Source: Leptobrachium leishanense
Taxonomy: Eukaryota > Chordata > Amphibia > Anura > Megophryidae
DNA: 64,000 bases
Assembly: GCA_009667805.1 (NCBI GenBank)
Contig: CM019064.1
Coordinates: 268,565,662-268,629,661, forward strand
Direction of reading: 5' to 3'
A program made the position numbers and the translations under genes. Positions 10,224 through 23,600 of the stretch are shown piece by piece. Numbering within the stretch: the stretch's first letter is position 1; each line of letters opens with the position of its first letter. Below the pieces are notes generated by a model. That model had not been told where the DNA came from, searched no databases, and was given only the letters and a program-made list of their open reading frames with translations.

Positions 10224-11631
10224 GCAGGAGCAGGCCAGGCAGCTGCTCCAAGAGCACCAGGAGCTCTTCTCCGCACTCCCTGGCTACACCAGCCGGGCCG
10301 TGCACCAGGTGGAAACCCCCGGCCAGCGTCCCCTTCGGCAACCGGCATACAGACTCCCGGAGGCAGTACGCAAATCCATGCGGGCTGAAATCCGGGAGAT
10401 GCTGGAGCTGGGAGTTATCGAGCCCTCTGCCAGTCCATGGGCCTCGCCCGTAGTCCTGGTCCCCAAAAAGGATGGTACCACCCGGTTTTGTGTCAACTAC
10501 CGGAGGCTCAATGACTGCACTGTCACTGATGCTTACCCCATGCCCCGAGTCGACGAGCTGTTGGATCAGATCTCCCAGGGCCATTTCTTGACCACAGTAG
10601 ATCTGTGCAAGGGGTACTGGCAGATTCCCCTTGCAGAGGAGGCGACCCCGAAGTCGGCCTTCATCACCCCGTTCGGCCTGTACCAGTTTCGGGTCATGCC
10701 GTTCGGGATGAAGAACGCCCCAGCCACTTTTCAGCGGTTGATCGATCGCCTCCTCGATGGCCTCCAGGAATTCGCTTGCGCGTACCTGGACGACATCGCC
10801 ATCTACAGCCAGACTTGGGAGGAACACCTTCACCATCTGGGGGTGGTATTCGCTCGGATAAGGGACTCCAACCTGACCCTTAAACCCGCGAAGTGTAGGA
10901 TAGGGATGTCCGAGGTACTGTACCTCGGCCACCGGGTGGGTCGGGGAACCCAGCGTCCAGAACCGGCCAAGATAGAAGCCATTCTGGAGTGGCCCACCCC
11001 CATCACCAACACTCAGTTCCTTGCTTTCTTGGGCACGGCAGGGTACTACCGGAAATTCGTTCCCAACTATAGCGTCCTCGCCAAACCCCTGACCGACCTG
11101 ACTAAGAAAACCCTGCCCCGCCAAGTCCTGTGGTCCCCGGAGTGCGAAACCGCCTTCCAACAACTGAAGACCGCCCTAACCCAAGCACCCCTCTTGGCAG
11201 CTCTCAATTATAACAAACGCTTCATTGTCCATACAGACGCATCGATGTTCGGACTGGGAGCCGTACTAAGCCAAGTGGGGGACGACGGGGGGGATCATCC
11301 GGTGGCTTACATCAGCCGCAAACTCCTACCCCGGGAGGTGGGATACGTAGCAGTCGAGAAAGAATGTCTGGCATTGGTTTGGGCCCTGCGAAAGTTCCAG
11401 CCGTATGTGTACGGGCGGTCCTTCACCGTAATGACAGATCACAACCCCCTGGTGTGGCTCAACCGGGTGGCGGGGGAGAACGGCCGCCTGTTGCGGTGGA
11501 GCCTGGCCCTCCAACCTTTTAACTTTTCTATCCAATACCGGCCCGGGCCACAGAACGGGAATGCCGACGGTCTATCCCGGCAATCGGCCCGGGAACCCGG
11601 AGATCCAAGCTCCCCGACTTCCCCTATTTAA
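10183..11631 (+). CDS. Reverse transcriptase-RNase H of the Gmr1-type element
   Basis: This frame is open for 482 codons and ends just before the polypurine tract. RT motifs include SPWASPVVLVPKKDG, FCVNYRRLN, LCKGYWQIPL, MPFGMKNAPATFQ and the catalytic YLDD box. RNase H shows VHTDASMFGLGAVLSQ, VEKECLALVWAL and TDHNPLVWL. It ends with a NGNADGLSRQ-type string and no integrase downstream, which fixes the IN-before-RT order. The frame changes from integrase near a CCCCGGG run (10155-10161). No inactivating substitution is seen in the catalytic motifs. Confidence 0.9.
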   Translation: MEQVQLGEGLGPHKQEQARQLLQEHQELFSALPGYTSRAVHQVETPGQRPLRQPAYRLPEAVRKSMRAEIREMLELGVIEPSASPWASPVVLVPKKDGTTRFCVNYRRLNDCTVTDAYPMPRVDELLDQISQGHFLTTVDLCKGYWQIPLAEEATPKSAFITPFGLYQFRVMPFGMKNAPATFQRLIDRLLDGLQEFACAYLDDIAIYSQTWEEHLHHLGVVFARIRDSNLTLKPAKCRIGMSEVLYLGHRVGRGTQRPEPAKIEAILEWPTPITNTQFLAFLGTAGYYRKFVPNYSVLAKPLTDLTKKTLPRQVLWSPECETAFQQLKTALTQAPLLAALNYNKRFIVHTDASMFGLGAVLSQVGDDGGDHPVAYISRKLLPREVGYVAVEKECLALVWALRKFQPYVYGRSFTVMTDHNPLVWLNRVAGENGRLLRWSLALQPFNFSIQYRPGPQNGNADGLSRQSAREPGDPSSPTSPI

Positions 11632-11669
11632 CCCGTGTGGGTCCAACCGGGTCCGTCGGACTCGTTTGA

Positions 11670-11681
11670 AGGGGGGAGGAA
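11670..11681 (+). promoter_or_regulatory. Polypurine tract
   Basis: AAGGGGGGAGGAA lies immediately 5' of the 3' LTR, the expected plus-strand primer site. Confidence 0.8.
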
Positions 11682-12365
11682 TGTCATGGAACGGACATAG
11701 GGGCTCTGACCAGCTAGCCCCAGAACTAACAGCCTGGGACATTTCAAAGACCTTTTTCTTTATTTGAGACTCTTTCGGTTTTGCGTGTTGAAATGAACAG
11801 TTATACCTTTTCTAGATGTGGTTTTATTGGTGTGATGTATTACCATGTATCCTGTATTGTATGAGTGTGGATTCAGATGTGTAATTGTGTGATGCATTTA
11901 AAGGTATTATATTTCCCCTTGGTTGCTAGGAGTGAAAGGCTGTGTTTAAATTCAATTGTATGCTAATTTCTGTGTACATTAGCTCTGTGTGTGTGTGTAA
12001 TCTGATGATGCAAGCATGCCATTGTATGCAAATTGAGTTCCCATTCAAGCCTGGGCATGTCTCCTTTGTGTGTGAGATGTTTAAATACGTGTCCCATTTG
12101 AGTAAAAAGTCAGTTCAACTGCGTTTGACTTGAAGCATACAGCCCCGTTTGGTGTCGTCATTTCATAGCTAAAATCACAGTGCAGGAGACACTCTGCGGT
12201 CTCCTAGCTCCCCACTACGCAGAACGGGTCAACTTAATTCGGCAGCACCATCTCAGGCCGCTCGAGACGCCGAGTGCCGTGACACTCGGTAGTCGGGCCT
12301 GACGCCATCAAGAGGGGGTCAGATTGGAGCACACCCGCAGACGGATAACACCTCATTCTGTCACA
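11682..12365 (+). repeat. 3' LTR of the Gmr1-type element
   Basis: 684 bp, about 99% identical to the 5' LTR outside one 24-bp deletion. It is followed by the target duplication CTGCC at 12366-12370. Confidence 0.9.
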
Positions 12366-12370
12366 CTGCC

Positions 12371-13040
12371 TACATAGCTCCCTCCCCTGTCTCCTCATTG
12401 GCAGAGGAAGCTGACTGATCCAGGGAGGACTGGAAGAATAGCAAGGAATACTGGGACATGTAGCCCCCAACACAAATGGCCCACTGTAATCCCTAAAGGA
12501 GGAAATTACACATCCCAGCAGCCCAGAGGCAGAGGGGAGATCTTACACTGTGACTGCCTGCCCCTTCCTGAAGGCTGGAGGATCAGCACCTGCCTATGGA
12601 TGTGAGGGGAAGAGAAGCCAGGCCCCGGGAGTTTCTGAGAGACCACGAGGAGAATAGACGAGGAGAGAGACAGACTGTCATCATCATCATCATTCTGTTT
12701 GGAGGATCGCATTGCCTGTGTTGCTCCCATTGCCACCCAGTCGGCGGAGACAGCGATCAAGCTACCAATTTCTGGAAGGAAGATATAGCAAGTGCATCTA
12801 ATGGTGAGACATCTTCTGCCATCTTCATGTGAGTTGATGTTGCTAACTTCATTAGATACTATTTACTGCCAATGCAGCTCTATCTGAAGGATGATCACTA
12901 CATTCGTTAATCTTGGTTATCCTGTGACACTTTGTGAAGGTATCACTTTCCATCTTGTGGATTACAAATATTACTTCACAATAAAGGTACCCAACCACGG
13001 AATTCAAAGGGCCCCAGCGCTAGCAGACTTGCGTTTGTGT
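12371..13040. other. Residual sequence of the 6206-16735 element
   Basis: No gene is recognised. It contains a (TCA)n microsatellite near 12678-12692 and an AATAAAGG signal near 12981. It continues the sequence interrupted at 6383 by the gypsy insertion. Confidence 0.4.
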
Positions 13041-13606
13041 ATAATTGTCACTTTTCATCTCTCCAGCCCTGTCCCCCTGCCCTCTGTTTTCTTTATGCCT
13101 TTGTTTCCCATATGGTTCTGTATGTTGCTTTTCCTGGGTAGCAGCCATGGGGTTAATTGCTTTGTGTCTGTCTGCCCACCTGCTGATCATTGTCCTAATC
13201 CCCTGCCTATTTAAAGCAATGGGCCCATATTCCATTGCTCTATCATTTTGATCCAGTCTGCCACGTTCTGAGCTCCCTGCTGTTATTCTAGTACTAATCT
13301 GTATTTTCTTGTTCAGTATATTTCTTTTGGTTTCTCCTGTCTGTCTGCTGTTTCCTCAGTTATTCCCACGTTCCTGGTTTACGTATTCTATTCCAGTATA
13401 TTTAGTTCATAGTGTTTCTCCCTTGCTGTGTTTTGGTTTTCTGTTTATGTTATGTGTATATGCTGATTGCCTGGTTTGGACCCTTTTGCCTGGCTGACTT
13501 CTCTTCCGGTTCTGGATCCCTGGCTACTGTATAAGGTACACGTTCTGGTTATTGACTTTTGGCTTTTCTTCTTGACGTTCCTATTGGATGCTCCTTGTCT
13601 GTACTA

Positions 13607-15226
<1,620 letters not shown>

Positions 15227-15679
15227 TATATGTATCGTTTCTAGTGTACCCTGGTATCGGTATGTTTCATGACTCTGCACAGCTTCTAGTTTATTTTTCT
15301 CTAGTATAGATCCGGCTATTCTAAAGTCCAGCCTGTCAGATTTAGGACTGCTTTTCCAGTGTTGTGCAGAGGTTTCTTGTTTATCCTGTGCTGTTAGCTC
15401 CTGTTATTGCTGTCCATAGTGTATCTCTGTACATAGGGGCTTTTATCGAGTGCCAGTCGCCCCCCTTTGTGACAATAATTCCCACTGGCCAGTGGTTAGT
15501 TAGGTTCTTATTGTCAGTTATATTACTTTTAGCTAATCATTGAACAGTGTTGATGTAATGTGTAGCTGACCGTTTTGTTCACCCATCAATCCTGGTTTAA
15601 TCCGCTGAGCGGTTGTATTAGATCATTTCAATTAATGTTGTTATCCTGTTAATCAGTTTATCGCTTTTCAAGGCTTATC

Positions 15680-16592
15680 TGTCACGCTAGGCACCCACTT
15701 GGGCCATCGTGGTGGCTTGGAACAAGGAGTGTAGCCCTTTAGGCAGGTGAGCTGCTGTCTTGGTACAAGACGTACAATATACAGATTCCAGAGAAGAGGT
15801 GAACCAGACTGAAAACACGAGAGACAGGGTGGCATAGAAGAAAGCTAAAGGGATCCCTATGCTGGGGTAGGTCCTTGTGTGGCCTCTAACTAGTGAAGAT
15901 ACCTCACAAAGGATGACAGAGCCAGGGGGAACAGGAAGAGTGAGGGTTAACAAGACAGACAGAATCCTAGACTGGAGAGGTCCTTGAATGTTGGCCTCTG
16001 AGTAAACTAAACTCAGACAAACAAACAAGACACATAAAACATGAAACATAAGAGTGGTCAGGACTAGCAGAACTTGGCAACTGAACAGGCATACAGGTTA
16101 AGGGGAGCAGGCCAGAGAGAGATCCAGAGAACACGCTTAAGGTCATACAAAGAAACCAAAATACATGGTACAGGGTACAAGGAGCAGACCAGAGAATAAA
16201 CCAGAACAATAGCCAAAAGTCATACACAGGAGCGGTTCTCAGTCAGGCCAGGTCAGCAACTGGATATGCAGAATACAGAGTACAGGGAGCAAGCAAGAGA
16301 ATATCCAGGAACATAAGCCAGAAGTCAAAACCAGAAATACTAGACATGAAGTAATGCAGCAACGTGGGAATCAGGATCCAGGACCAGGACACAGGAAACA
16401 CAACCACCATGTAAACTTACAACAGGTCAAAGAAGAACTGTGCTGCTGGGAGTTATATAGGCAGTGGGTCTGTGTGATTGGGCCACGTGACCTCAGACCA
16501 GAAGATCACAGCAGAACCCCATAGCAGCCCCAGACAGCACAGCCAATCACAAAACACCATGGGGGCTTGGCCAAAACCAGGGAAAACGTGAC
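15680..16592. mobile_element. Probable second solo LTR
   Basis: Begins TGTCACGCTAGGC and ends near CGTGACG, with a nearly matching flanking 5-mer (TTATC before, ATATC after). About 0.9 kb without a convincing ORF; a minus-strand 120-codon ORF inside is unrecognised. The final CA appears mutated to CG. Confidence 0.45.
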
Positions 16593-16735
16593 GATATCGT
16601 TAGTTTTAATAAAGCCCTTCTAAGAGTATAAGCGGTGTCTTGGTGTCACTTGGATACAGGTGGGAGGGGTGAGTGATCACTGGTGAGGACAGAAGGCCCA
16701 TATACTACAGCGGCCCTTAAGGGGGTAGCGCTACA

Positions 16736-16836
16736 TTTTCAGGGTATGCAGGTGTCTTTTTAGGGGCTCCTCCATATATTCATGGTGTGCGGTGTCTTTT
16801 TAGGGGCTCCTCCATATATTCAGGGTGTGCGTGTCT
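16736..16836 (+). repeat. About 50-bp minisatellite, right part
   Basis: Two further units of the CCATATATTCAGGGTGTG repeat, continuing the array broken at 6205. Confidence 0.7.
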
Positions 16837-16906
16837 ATAATATAGGGCAGAATATGGATGCCATTAAAAAATCCCCCCCCCGGAAAAATTTCTGCGGACG
16901 CCCATG

Positions 16907-17703
16907 CTCTGGAGCAAGTCAATTGCAACTGGCCATGGGAGAAACAGTCACTTGTCAGATGCACGCCAGCCACTTTCAAAGCCTTTCCCTGTGCCTTATT
17001 GATGGTAATCGCGTAGCACACCTTGACAGGAAATTGTAGATGTTTGAACTCTGAAGTGGTAGTCTGATGGGATCAGAGGAATTCTGTGTTTGAAAATGGT
17101 TTCTCCCTGATTCACGTCTGAGAAAATCGTGGTTACGATTACTTGTTTGTACAGAGTCTTCACCTGAAGTCTGGTGCCATTGCACAGTTTCGGAGGGGTT
17201 CGATTGCATAACAGCATGATTGGAGCACCAACCTTAAGGTAGAGGCCATGAGGTGGTAATCCTGGTTGGTTGAGAGTGTGCAAGAACTCCACAGGATAAT
17301 GTACAGCATCCTCAATCTCCATTACCGAGTCCACAGATTCATACTTCATATGCTCAGTGGACAACTTCTCCAGCAGAAAGTTGTTGATGCTGTTGGCTGA
17401 GTCGTTTATTGGAGTGAGAAAAGCTCTTTCTGCCAGCCATGAACCACAATCCACTCCATCCTGATGAATGTTTGGGTATATTCTGTCAGTCAAGCTGATC
17501 AGATCTGTCTCAACCTCGGATAGGTTACTTGTAATAGTTATTCTTCCCTCCTCTTCCAAAAGCTTGCCATCACCAATATCAAGTAATAAGATAGAAAACT
17601 CTTCTGCCCTCAAATCCCTTTGAAAGTGGACACGCATGTTAACTGTCGAGGTCAGGACTTTGACATAAGGACATAAAATGGATGACTTGAGACAGGCCTT
17701 GAC
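16907..17703 (-). pseudogene. Helitron helicase, C-terminal motor motifs
   Basis: Minus-strand frames encode the second half of the PIF1-like helicase that unwinds DNA during rolling-circle transposition. NMRVHFQRDL, IYPNIHQDG, LTPINDSANSINNFLL, GAPIMLLCN and NGTRLQVK are visible, then in a shifted frame VCYAITINKAQGKALKVAG (motif VI region) and DCFSHGQL...CSR. The shift near 17045 corresponds to one extra base. The gene ends at the hAT-type insertion and resumes at 5484. Confidence 0.8.
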
Positions 17704-18949
17704 TTAATCCCTTCGCTGCGGTGGACGCGCTCAGCGCGTCCACCCACAGGTAGCGTTCCTTGCGGAGGATGCGCTGACTGCGTCCTCCCTTTGGGGCCAG
17801 CGATCGGCCGGGTTCCGGCCGATCGCTGTGCCTCCCCGGTGCTGGCTGACATCCTCGATGTCAGCCCAGCACCCGGAACCGCCGCCTAACCGCCGCCTAA
17901 CCGCCTAATTAGATGTCATTGCGGCGGCGCGATGACATCTAATTCAGGCGCCCCCCGCATGTGCGGAGGAGGCGCCTAAAAAGGGAGGGGGGCGAGGTCC
18001 TCTCTCCCGGACCTCTCGGACCTCTCTCCCTCCCGATCGCCGGGGTGCAGGGGGTTAATCCAGGTACCGTTTGGAAGGGCACAGCCTGCCCTTCCTAACG
18101 GTACCTGGAATTAACCTCATGGGGGCCGGATCACGAATCGGCGCCGAAAAGCGCCGGTTCGTGATCCTTTCCCGGAGCTGGCCGACATCTTGGATGTTGG
18201 CCAAGCTTCTGGGAATGCCCCCTGAGGACTGGCGTCATCGTGCATAGCACAATGATGCCAGTCCTGGAGTTAACCTCTAACTGCCACCGATGGTGGAGAT
18301 AGGGGGTTCCAATGAACCCCCTATCTCCCGATCCGTGGCAGCTAGGGGTTAATGTTTGGTAATGTTGGATCAGCCAGAGCATGGCCGTTCTAAAAATACC
18401 AAACATGACTATGAAAAAAGTTTTTTAAAAAAAATAAAAAATAAAAAAATTAAAATATTTAAAAAAAATTATAAAAAAAAATTGTATTTCTTTTTTTTTT
18501 TCGTTAGTGCAGCAATATTGTTCCCATTTCAATTATAATGTGAACAATGATGCTGCACTGATGATTTTTGCGGTGCGTTTGTTAAAAATCGCTTAATTTT
18601 CCCCCAAAAAAATGTAACGAGACCCCATCTCTAATTTTTTTAACAAGCGCACCCCATACAAAATATAACCGCAATTGCTCACATGTTAAAATGTGAAAAA
18701 AAACACTTTACACGTTGTAAATTATTGAAAATTCATATTTTATTGAATTTTTTGTTATAATATACAGACAGGTCATGACGTATACATATAATAATGACAT
18801 ATTATGAGTCTGACGGAAAGAACAATATATAATATGTCTGGGTCATATACTAAAATAAGCCTTCAAAACACGTTTAAACATGATGAGCAAAACCGGTAAA
18901 AATGAAATCAGCACAGAGGCGGGAAATGGCTCAGCAGCGAAAGGGTTAA
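17704..18949. mobile_element. TTAA-flanked piggyBac-type MITE inside the Helitron helicase gene
   Basis: TTAA at 17704-17707 and 18946-18949 flanks termini CCCTTCGCTGC and (inverted) CCCTTTCGCTGC. Helitron coding sequence continues on both sides. No transposase is present. The interior is a chain of hairpins: 17839-17873, a near-palindrome at 17900-17945, a TTAA-bounded one at 18055-18114, and a GGCCGACATC-type one near 18180. An A/T-rich segment follows at 18405-18500. Several internal TTAA sites suggest layered insertions. Confidence 0.6.
18055..18114. repeat. 60-bp TTAA-bounded near-perfect hairpin
   Basis: TTAATCCAGGTACCGTT opens the left arm and the right arm ends CCTGGAATTAA. The arms of about 27 nt pair with one mismatch and one bulge around a CAGCC-type loop. 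TTAA at both tips suggests a minimal TTAA-targeting unit. Confidence 0.6.
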
Positions 18950-19430
18950 TCTGCACTTGTCCCTCGTGGACAACAGGCAATGTCTGTCTGAAGTCAACAG
19001 CCAAAAGCACTGTAACTCCACCCATAAGACAGTTGCTGCCCCTAATGTACTGGAGTGTCCTGTTTACAGCCTCAATACCTCCTTTTGTGAGTCATGGTGC
19101 ACTCATCCCACATGAAAAGTTTGGCTTCTCGAAGCACCTGAGCCTATGTCACTCTGCTTAGAGATGTTACAAAGTGCAGACTCAGAATGATTCAGGTTGC
19201 GAGGTAACTTGAAGGCAGAGTGAACCGTCTTGCCTCCGTCGATCAAGGTACTGTAGCTGCAATTCCTGAGGAAGCAACGGCTAGGGCGATATTCCTTCTG
19301 CTCCTAATTTTGCCCAGCAATAGATTGATCAAGAACATTTTGCCTGTCCCACCAGGAGCGTCTAAAAAGAACAACTGGCCAGAATCAGAAGCAATACTGT
19401 GTATAATTTCATCGTAGGCTTTTCTCCGTT
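18950..19430 (-). pseudogene. Helitron helicase, ATPase motifs
   Basis: The minus strand encodes a Walker A-type APGGTGK string near 19350, SGIAAT, then VLREAKLFMWDE (Walker B-like) near 19130 and GGVTVLLAVDFRQTLPVV near 18970, the diagnostic helicase motif III region. Several frameshifts and a stop separate them. The last motif runs straight into the piggyBac-type MITE. Confidence 0.75.
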
Positions 19431-20107
19431 ATTGATTTAATTTTGGAACATTCACAGCAACTGCATCTGTCAGCTGAACAGTATTATAAGACAGTTCACT
19501 GAGGTACTGACAGTTGCTAACAGCAGCTCCTTGCTCTTCTGAAGGTGGTCGAAATCCAAACTGTAGGAGTGTGTTACCGCCATGGATATGACAATATCCT
19601 CCAGAAGGATAAGGCATTGGTTGTAAACAATTTGCAGGACCAGTTGGCATCTCCACACTTTCTCTCCATTTGCCTTCTAACATCTTCCGCAACACTGTGT
19701 CTGTATTTGCCCCACAATTTTAGTGGGTCTCCAACTAGGCAGAAAACCAACATGATGGCAAACCGCTCACGGAGTTTGTTAGGAAAGTCAGTGATGGAGG
19801 CTTCTTCCAGAGTGCAGTCCCAGTGAGCATCCTCCTCATCCTCCACATCCATCCAGTGAGTGTCCCCCTGCAAGGCAAGTGCACTGCACGCTGTTTGAAA
19901 TGACAGTTGAACTACCCCTGCCACAGTTTTTAGCGCAGTAAATGACATGGGGCCACAGATCTCCTGCAAGAGGAGGCGTAGGTAGTAGCACTCAGCATTA
20001 CCGGGATGGACGGCATACACTCTACCCAAATCCTGATCCTTCTTCACCCTGGATAACCAGGTACATTCTTCCCTTGTTTCCTCCTGCAGGAGTGGTTGCC
20101 TTTCCAT
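19429..20107 (-). pseudogene. Helitron Rep/helicase linker region
   Basis: A 177-codon minus-strand frame shows RVYAVHPGNAECYYLRLLL, the highly conserved Helitron segment before the helicase, then FQTACSALAL, THWD-like and LRERFAIMLVFCLVGDPLKLW. A second frame (19429-19695) continues it. No stop interrupts the first frame. Confidence 0.85.
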
Positions 20108-20159
20108 ATGTAGTAAGTTGGAACTTCACAATATAAAAGGGTCCTTGTGAAAGCATCTA

Positions 20160-20650
20160 TTAACCTCTCAACAACATTGTCCTAAGTAAACAAAAACTCT
20201 GACCATTTTTAAGATGTACGGCAAGGTGCGTAACAGGAGGATACCTTTCTTGAATAGGGAAGCAGAAGCAGAGAATGCGCCAGGCTGCCTCGTCCACATC
20301 TTCAATGGTGAACGCTTCCTGGTCAGACCCTTTGTTAATATACTTGCAGATGTATTTTATGGATATAACTGAAATGTAGTACTCAACATTTATTTGAGCC
20401 AAGAAGGTGCGAGACAGGACGGTGTTCTATGGCACCACCCAGCGATTGTCAAGATCGATTCCAGTGATGTTGGCAGTGAAGCCACTGTCTGCCGAGGACC
20501 GCCTGCGATTATGAGGATAGCCGCCCTCTCCGGTTTGAGTTTCCTTCAAAAAGAGCCGGGGGTAGGTCTTTGTGCAGATGCCATCCATCATGCAGGGTGA
20601 GTTCGTGTTCAGGGATCCACATGGGCCGTGGCCATGGTAAACTGTTTACT
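20160..20650 (-). pseudogene. Helitron_like_N region
   Basis: Frames on the minus strand give GPCGSLNTNSPCM, CTKTYPRLF, ETQTGEGGYP, DNRWVVP, then NVEYYISVISIKYICKYI and ERYPPVTHLAVHL. These are consecutive conserved blocks of the region after the Rep domain in animal Helitrons. Small frame changes separate the blocks. Further upstream nothing is recognised. Confidence 0.8.
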
Positions 20651-23600
20651 GTCACCCTGTTTTCTTCTGGTGTTCCTTGGTCTAATTTCCTCCTCTTTAG
20701 TATTGAGTACCTCTACTCTGCATCCTGTATCTATTCTCCATCCTGCCAGGCTCCTTGTCCAGATCATGCCAGTCTCCACAGCTACCCATGCTTTCCTGCC
20801 TTTGCTGTGCCCAGTCCTATTGTGCCCTGATTGCATTCCCCTTTACATCCATTTGTATTTGGCAAAAATAACTATAATAACCAATGTTCTCCCTTTTGTT
20901 TAATACATACTTGATTTCTTTTATCCTGTGTGTCTGGTTTCCCTTCTTTGTCTGTTGGGTTTCATTCTTAAAGAGATACTGCCACATCATGGCAGCACCC
21001 CTTCGTGAATGTGGCAAGTATAAATCAATGTAATTCTTTATAGCCAGGGCCATGACCGATCTTTTTTTAAAGTGTTAACCCCGTGAACTCTGTATATGTT
21101 ATAACGTATTAATTATTATTTTCACTACAGGCTGCTAACAACATTTGTAAGTCTCTATAATTTAGGTAGAAGTCGCACAAGTGATGCATGCCAATGCACC
21201 TAGCAGATGGAAGATGTTATTAATTGGTACCAATATCAATACATACAGCTATTGAACTTGAAAGAAGTTAACCCACACACACATCAAAGGTTTCACATTG
21301 AAAATTTACATTTCTTTTACTGGATACCAGGACCAATGGCAGAGGTTATCAGCAGCCCGTGTAATAAAGATTTTAAAAGAAATCGAGTTGTGTTTCATCT
21401 TAAGGAATCCACAGAACATTGTATCTTTATAATCTGAAGAATCACCCCTGTGCTTCTTTCGTAAAGATATTCTATTTGCTGCTAATAAGGTTAGCAAATC
21501 GTACATAAACTACACGAAGACAATTAATTTAAAAAAAAAGATGATTATTTTGTATTGTATATTCTTGCTGGGTATGCGGTTACACTTCTCATCCTTTAAT
21601 GGGATTTCCATGCTCCAGGAAAATTTGAATAATCTGATTAGGAGTAACTAAACAAAGTTTTAATTAATCAATGTCATTTAAAAATAATGACCCTGAAACA
21701 CTTAGGATACATTAGGTCACATTTCATTAAAACTGGAGTCAAAGTATTTTTAAGAGTGTATCCAGGAAAATACAACTAAATATATTTGCCACCAATAGTT
21801 TTATGACGTATCCAGTGTGAAGTATAATATGATAAATCTGCATACAATTAACAAGTTGGTTAAAATAGTCCCACTACAGTTACATTTTAAAAACAAACAA
21901 ACAAATAAAAGTGTTTTAATACATCTAATTCTAATTACAGTAATAATAAATAAATAGCTTTAACTGAAAGTTACATTTAAAATGACTAAACCCTTAAACA
22001 AAATCAGCTGTGAAAGAAGGCATTGCGGAAGATTTTACGTAATTTTTTTATGTTTCTCGATTTGACCGTATTTACAGAATTATTAGATAGAGTTTATATA
22101 ATACTGGAGATGTTTTGCGTAACTGTCTATGAAACAAGAACAGGAATCTATATTTTCGTGTTAAATGGGTGGGGGACACAGGTTGGCTGTCTGTGGGCCA
22201 GAGTTGTGTATATACATTTTCTCTAATGAATTGAGTCAGATTTGTTATGACCCTGTGGGTTATATTCTAAAAATAAGGATACATGAGGTCCATGACCCTG
22301 ATTGGGGTTTGGGTTTTGATTTTTGAATGGACCACTTGCCTCCTTGGGAAATTATTAACATATATTATCTGTGTTTCTTCTTGTACTATTAACATGTTTC
22401 CTCTAATGCCAATATCCTGTTGTAAAAAGGACCCCAAAGTAAAGGTTTCACTGTTGAAGTTTTGTTTTTATATGCAAGATGAATTAATCTGTTTAAGTGC
22501 CCCCTCTCAGCCTGTCCTCAAACATGTTTTAATTTGGTATGTTGGCATTGCCATCATTATCATCATCTTTCTTATAGAAAGCCTGACATTCATCAAGTAC
22601 CCAATGACTGAGTCTGGAGTGGATCGTGGACATTTCGTGTCCCTTCCTCAGTCAATGCTAACAGACCATAGATGTGCACAGCCACCGTACAAAGACAGCT
22701 TCCTAGAGAGTTCCAGTGGGAAATCAGGTCCTCTTGTTTGCTTGACAAAGAGGAGCTCAGTTATACTGCTTCTCAGAGTGTGATGTTTCTGAGAGCTGAT
22801 TGTCCACACAGTTCAAAAGGTACATACTGCTGGTTTGATGTCACACTTTCCTGACTACTGTGCATCCACCCTGGATAAAGACCCCATTTTGAGACTCAAA
22901 ATGCCTATGTTGGAAAACAAAATCTCCAATAAGACTGACATTTTTGCAACGAACATGAACATTAGATGAGGCCAAGGGAGGCTGGTTAGGAGACTGAGGA
23001 TGCAACGTTTGTTAACAGGTGTGTGTATGAGGTTTGCGGAGTAAATCTGAGGCATTAGGAAACACACAGCTAAAGATCTGACTCATGCTAATACTGGATA
23101 GATGCTTATGTTTTAGTAGGTCATTTAAATCAATATTTACTTGTTCGGTGGAATTCATTTGGGAAATGAGATTTAGTTGTTTACTCGTTATTCACTTAAT
23201 CTGTCATAGTGTTTATATTGTTTCTCTACTAATTAAATGCATAATATCTCATTGTAGAAAGGCCCCCAAAGTAGCTACTCCTCTAACAGTTGTTCGAGTT
23301 CACACTCTATGGGAAGAGATTTACATGGTCCAGTATCCCAAAGTTTTAATTCCATGGGAATTCTTGCTCTGACCCCCTATGTACTGGGTAAGGATGTTAC
23401 AATTGTATTTTTTCCCTTCAGGAAAAAAGGAGTAATTGAAGGCTATTATGGGCCTACCAATCAATCATTTGCTAATCAACTATATATTTATACTGTATAT
23501 AGGCATCAATGGATAGCCTGTGTAAGCCTCAAGGTCAAAATATGCCTTAGTGTCAAATCCCCAATGTATGTATAGCAAAAAACAAAAAGGAGGGATACAC

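Larger units (their letters stand above)
6384..12365 (+). mobile_element. Full-length Gmr1-type gypsy LTR retrotransposon
   Basis: Two LTRs (6384-7091 and 11682-12365) begin TG and end CA and are flanked by the 5-bp duplication CTGCC (6379-6383, 12366-12370). The domain order is gag, zinc knuckle, protease, integrase, reverse transcriptase, RNase H. Integrase upstream of RT is the Gmr1-like arrangement, unlike ordinary Ty3/gypsy elements. LTRs differ at about 6 positions plus a 24-bp indel, so the insertion is recent. All domains are recognisable, but the reading frame changes four times. Confidence 0.9.

Noticed and set aside
22283..22783. 166-codon hydrophobic ORF as a membrane protein gene
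   Set aside because: No recognisable family or splice context, and the surrounding sequence is AT-rich and anonymous.
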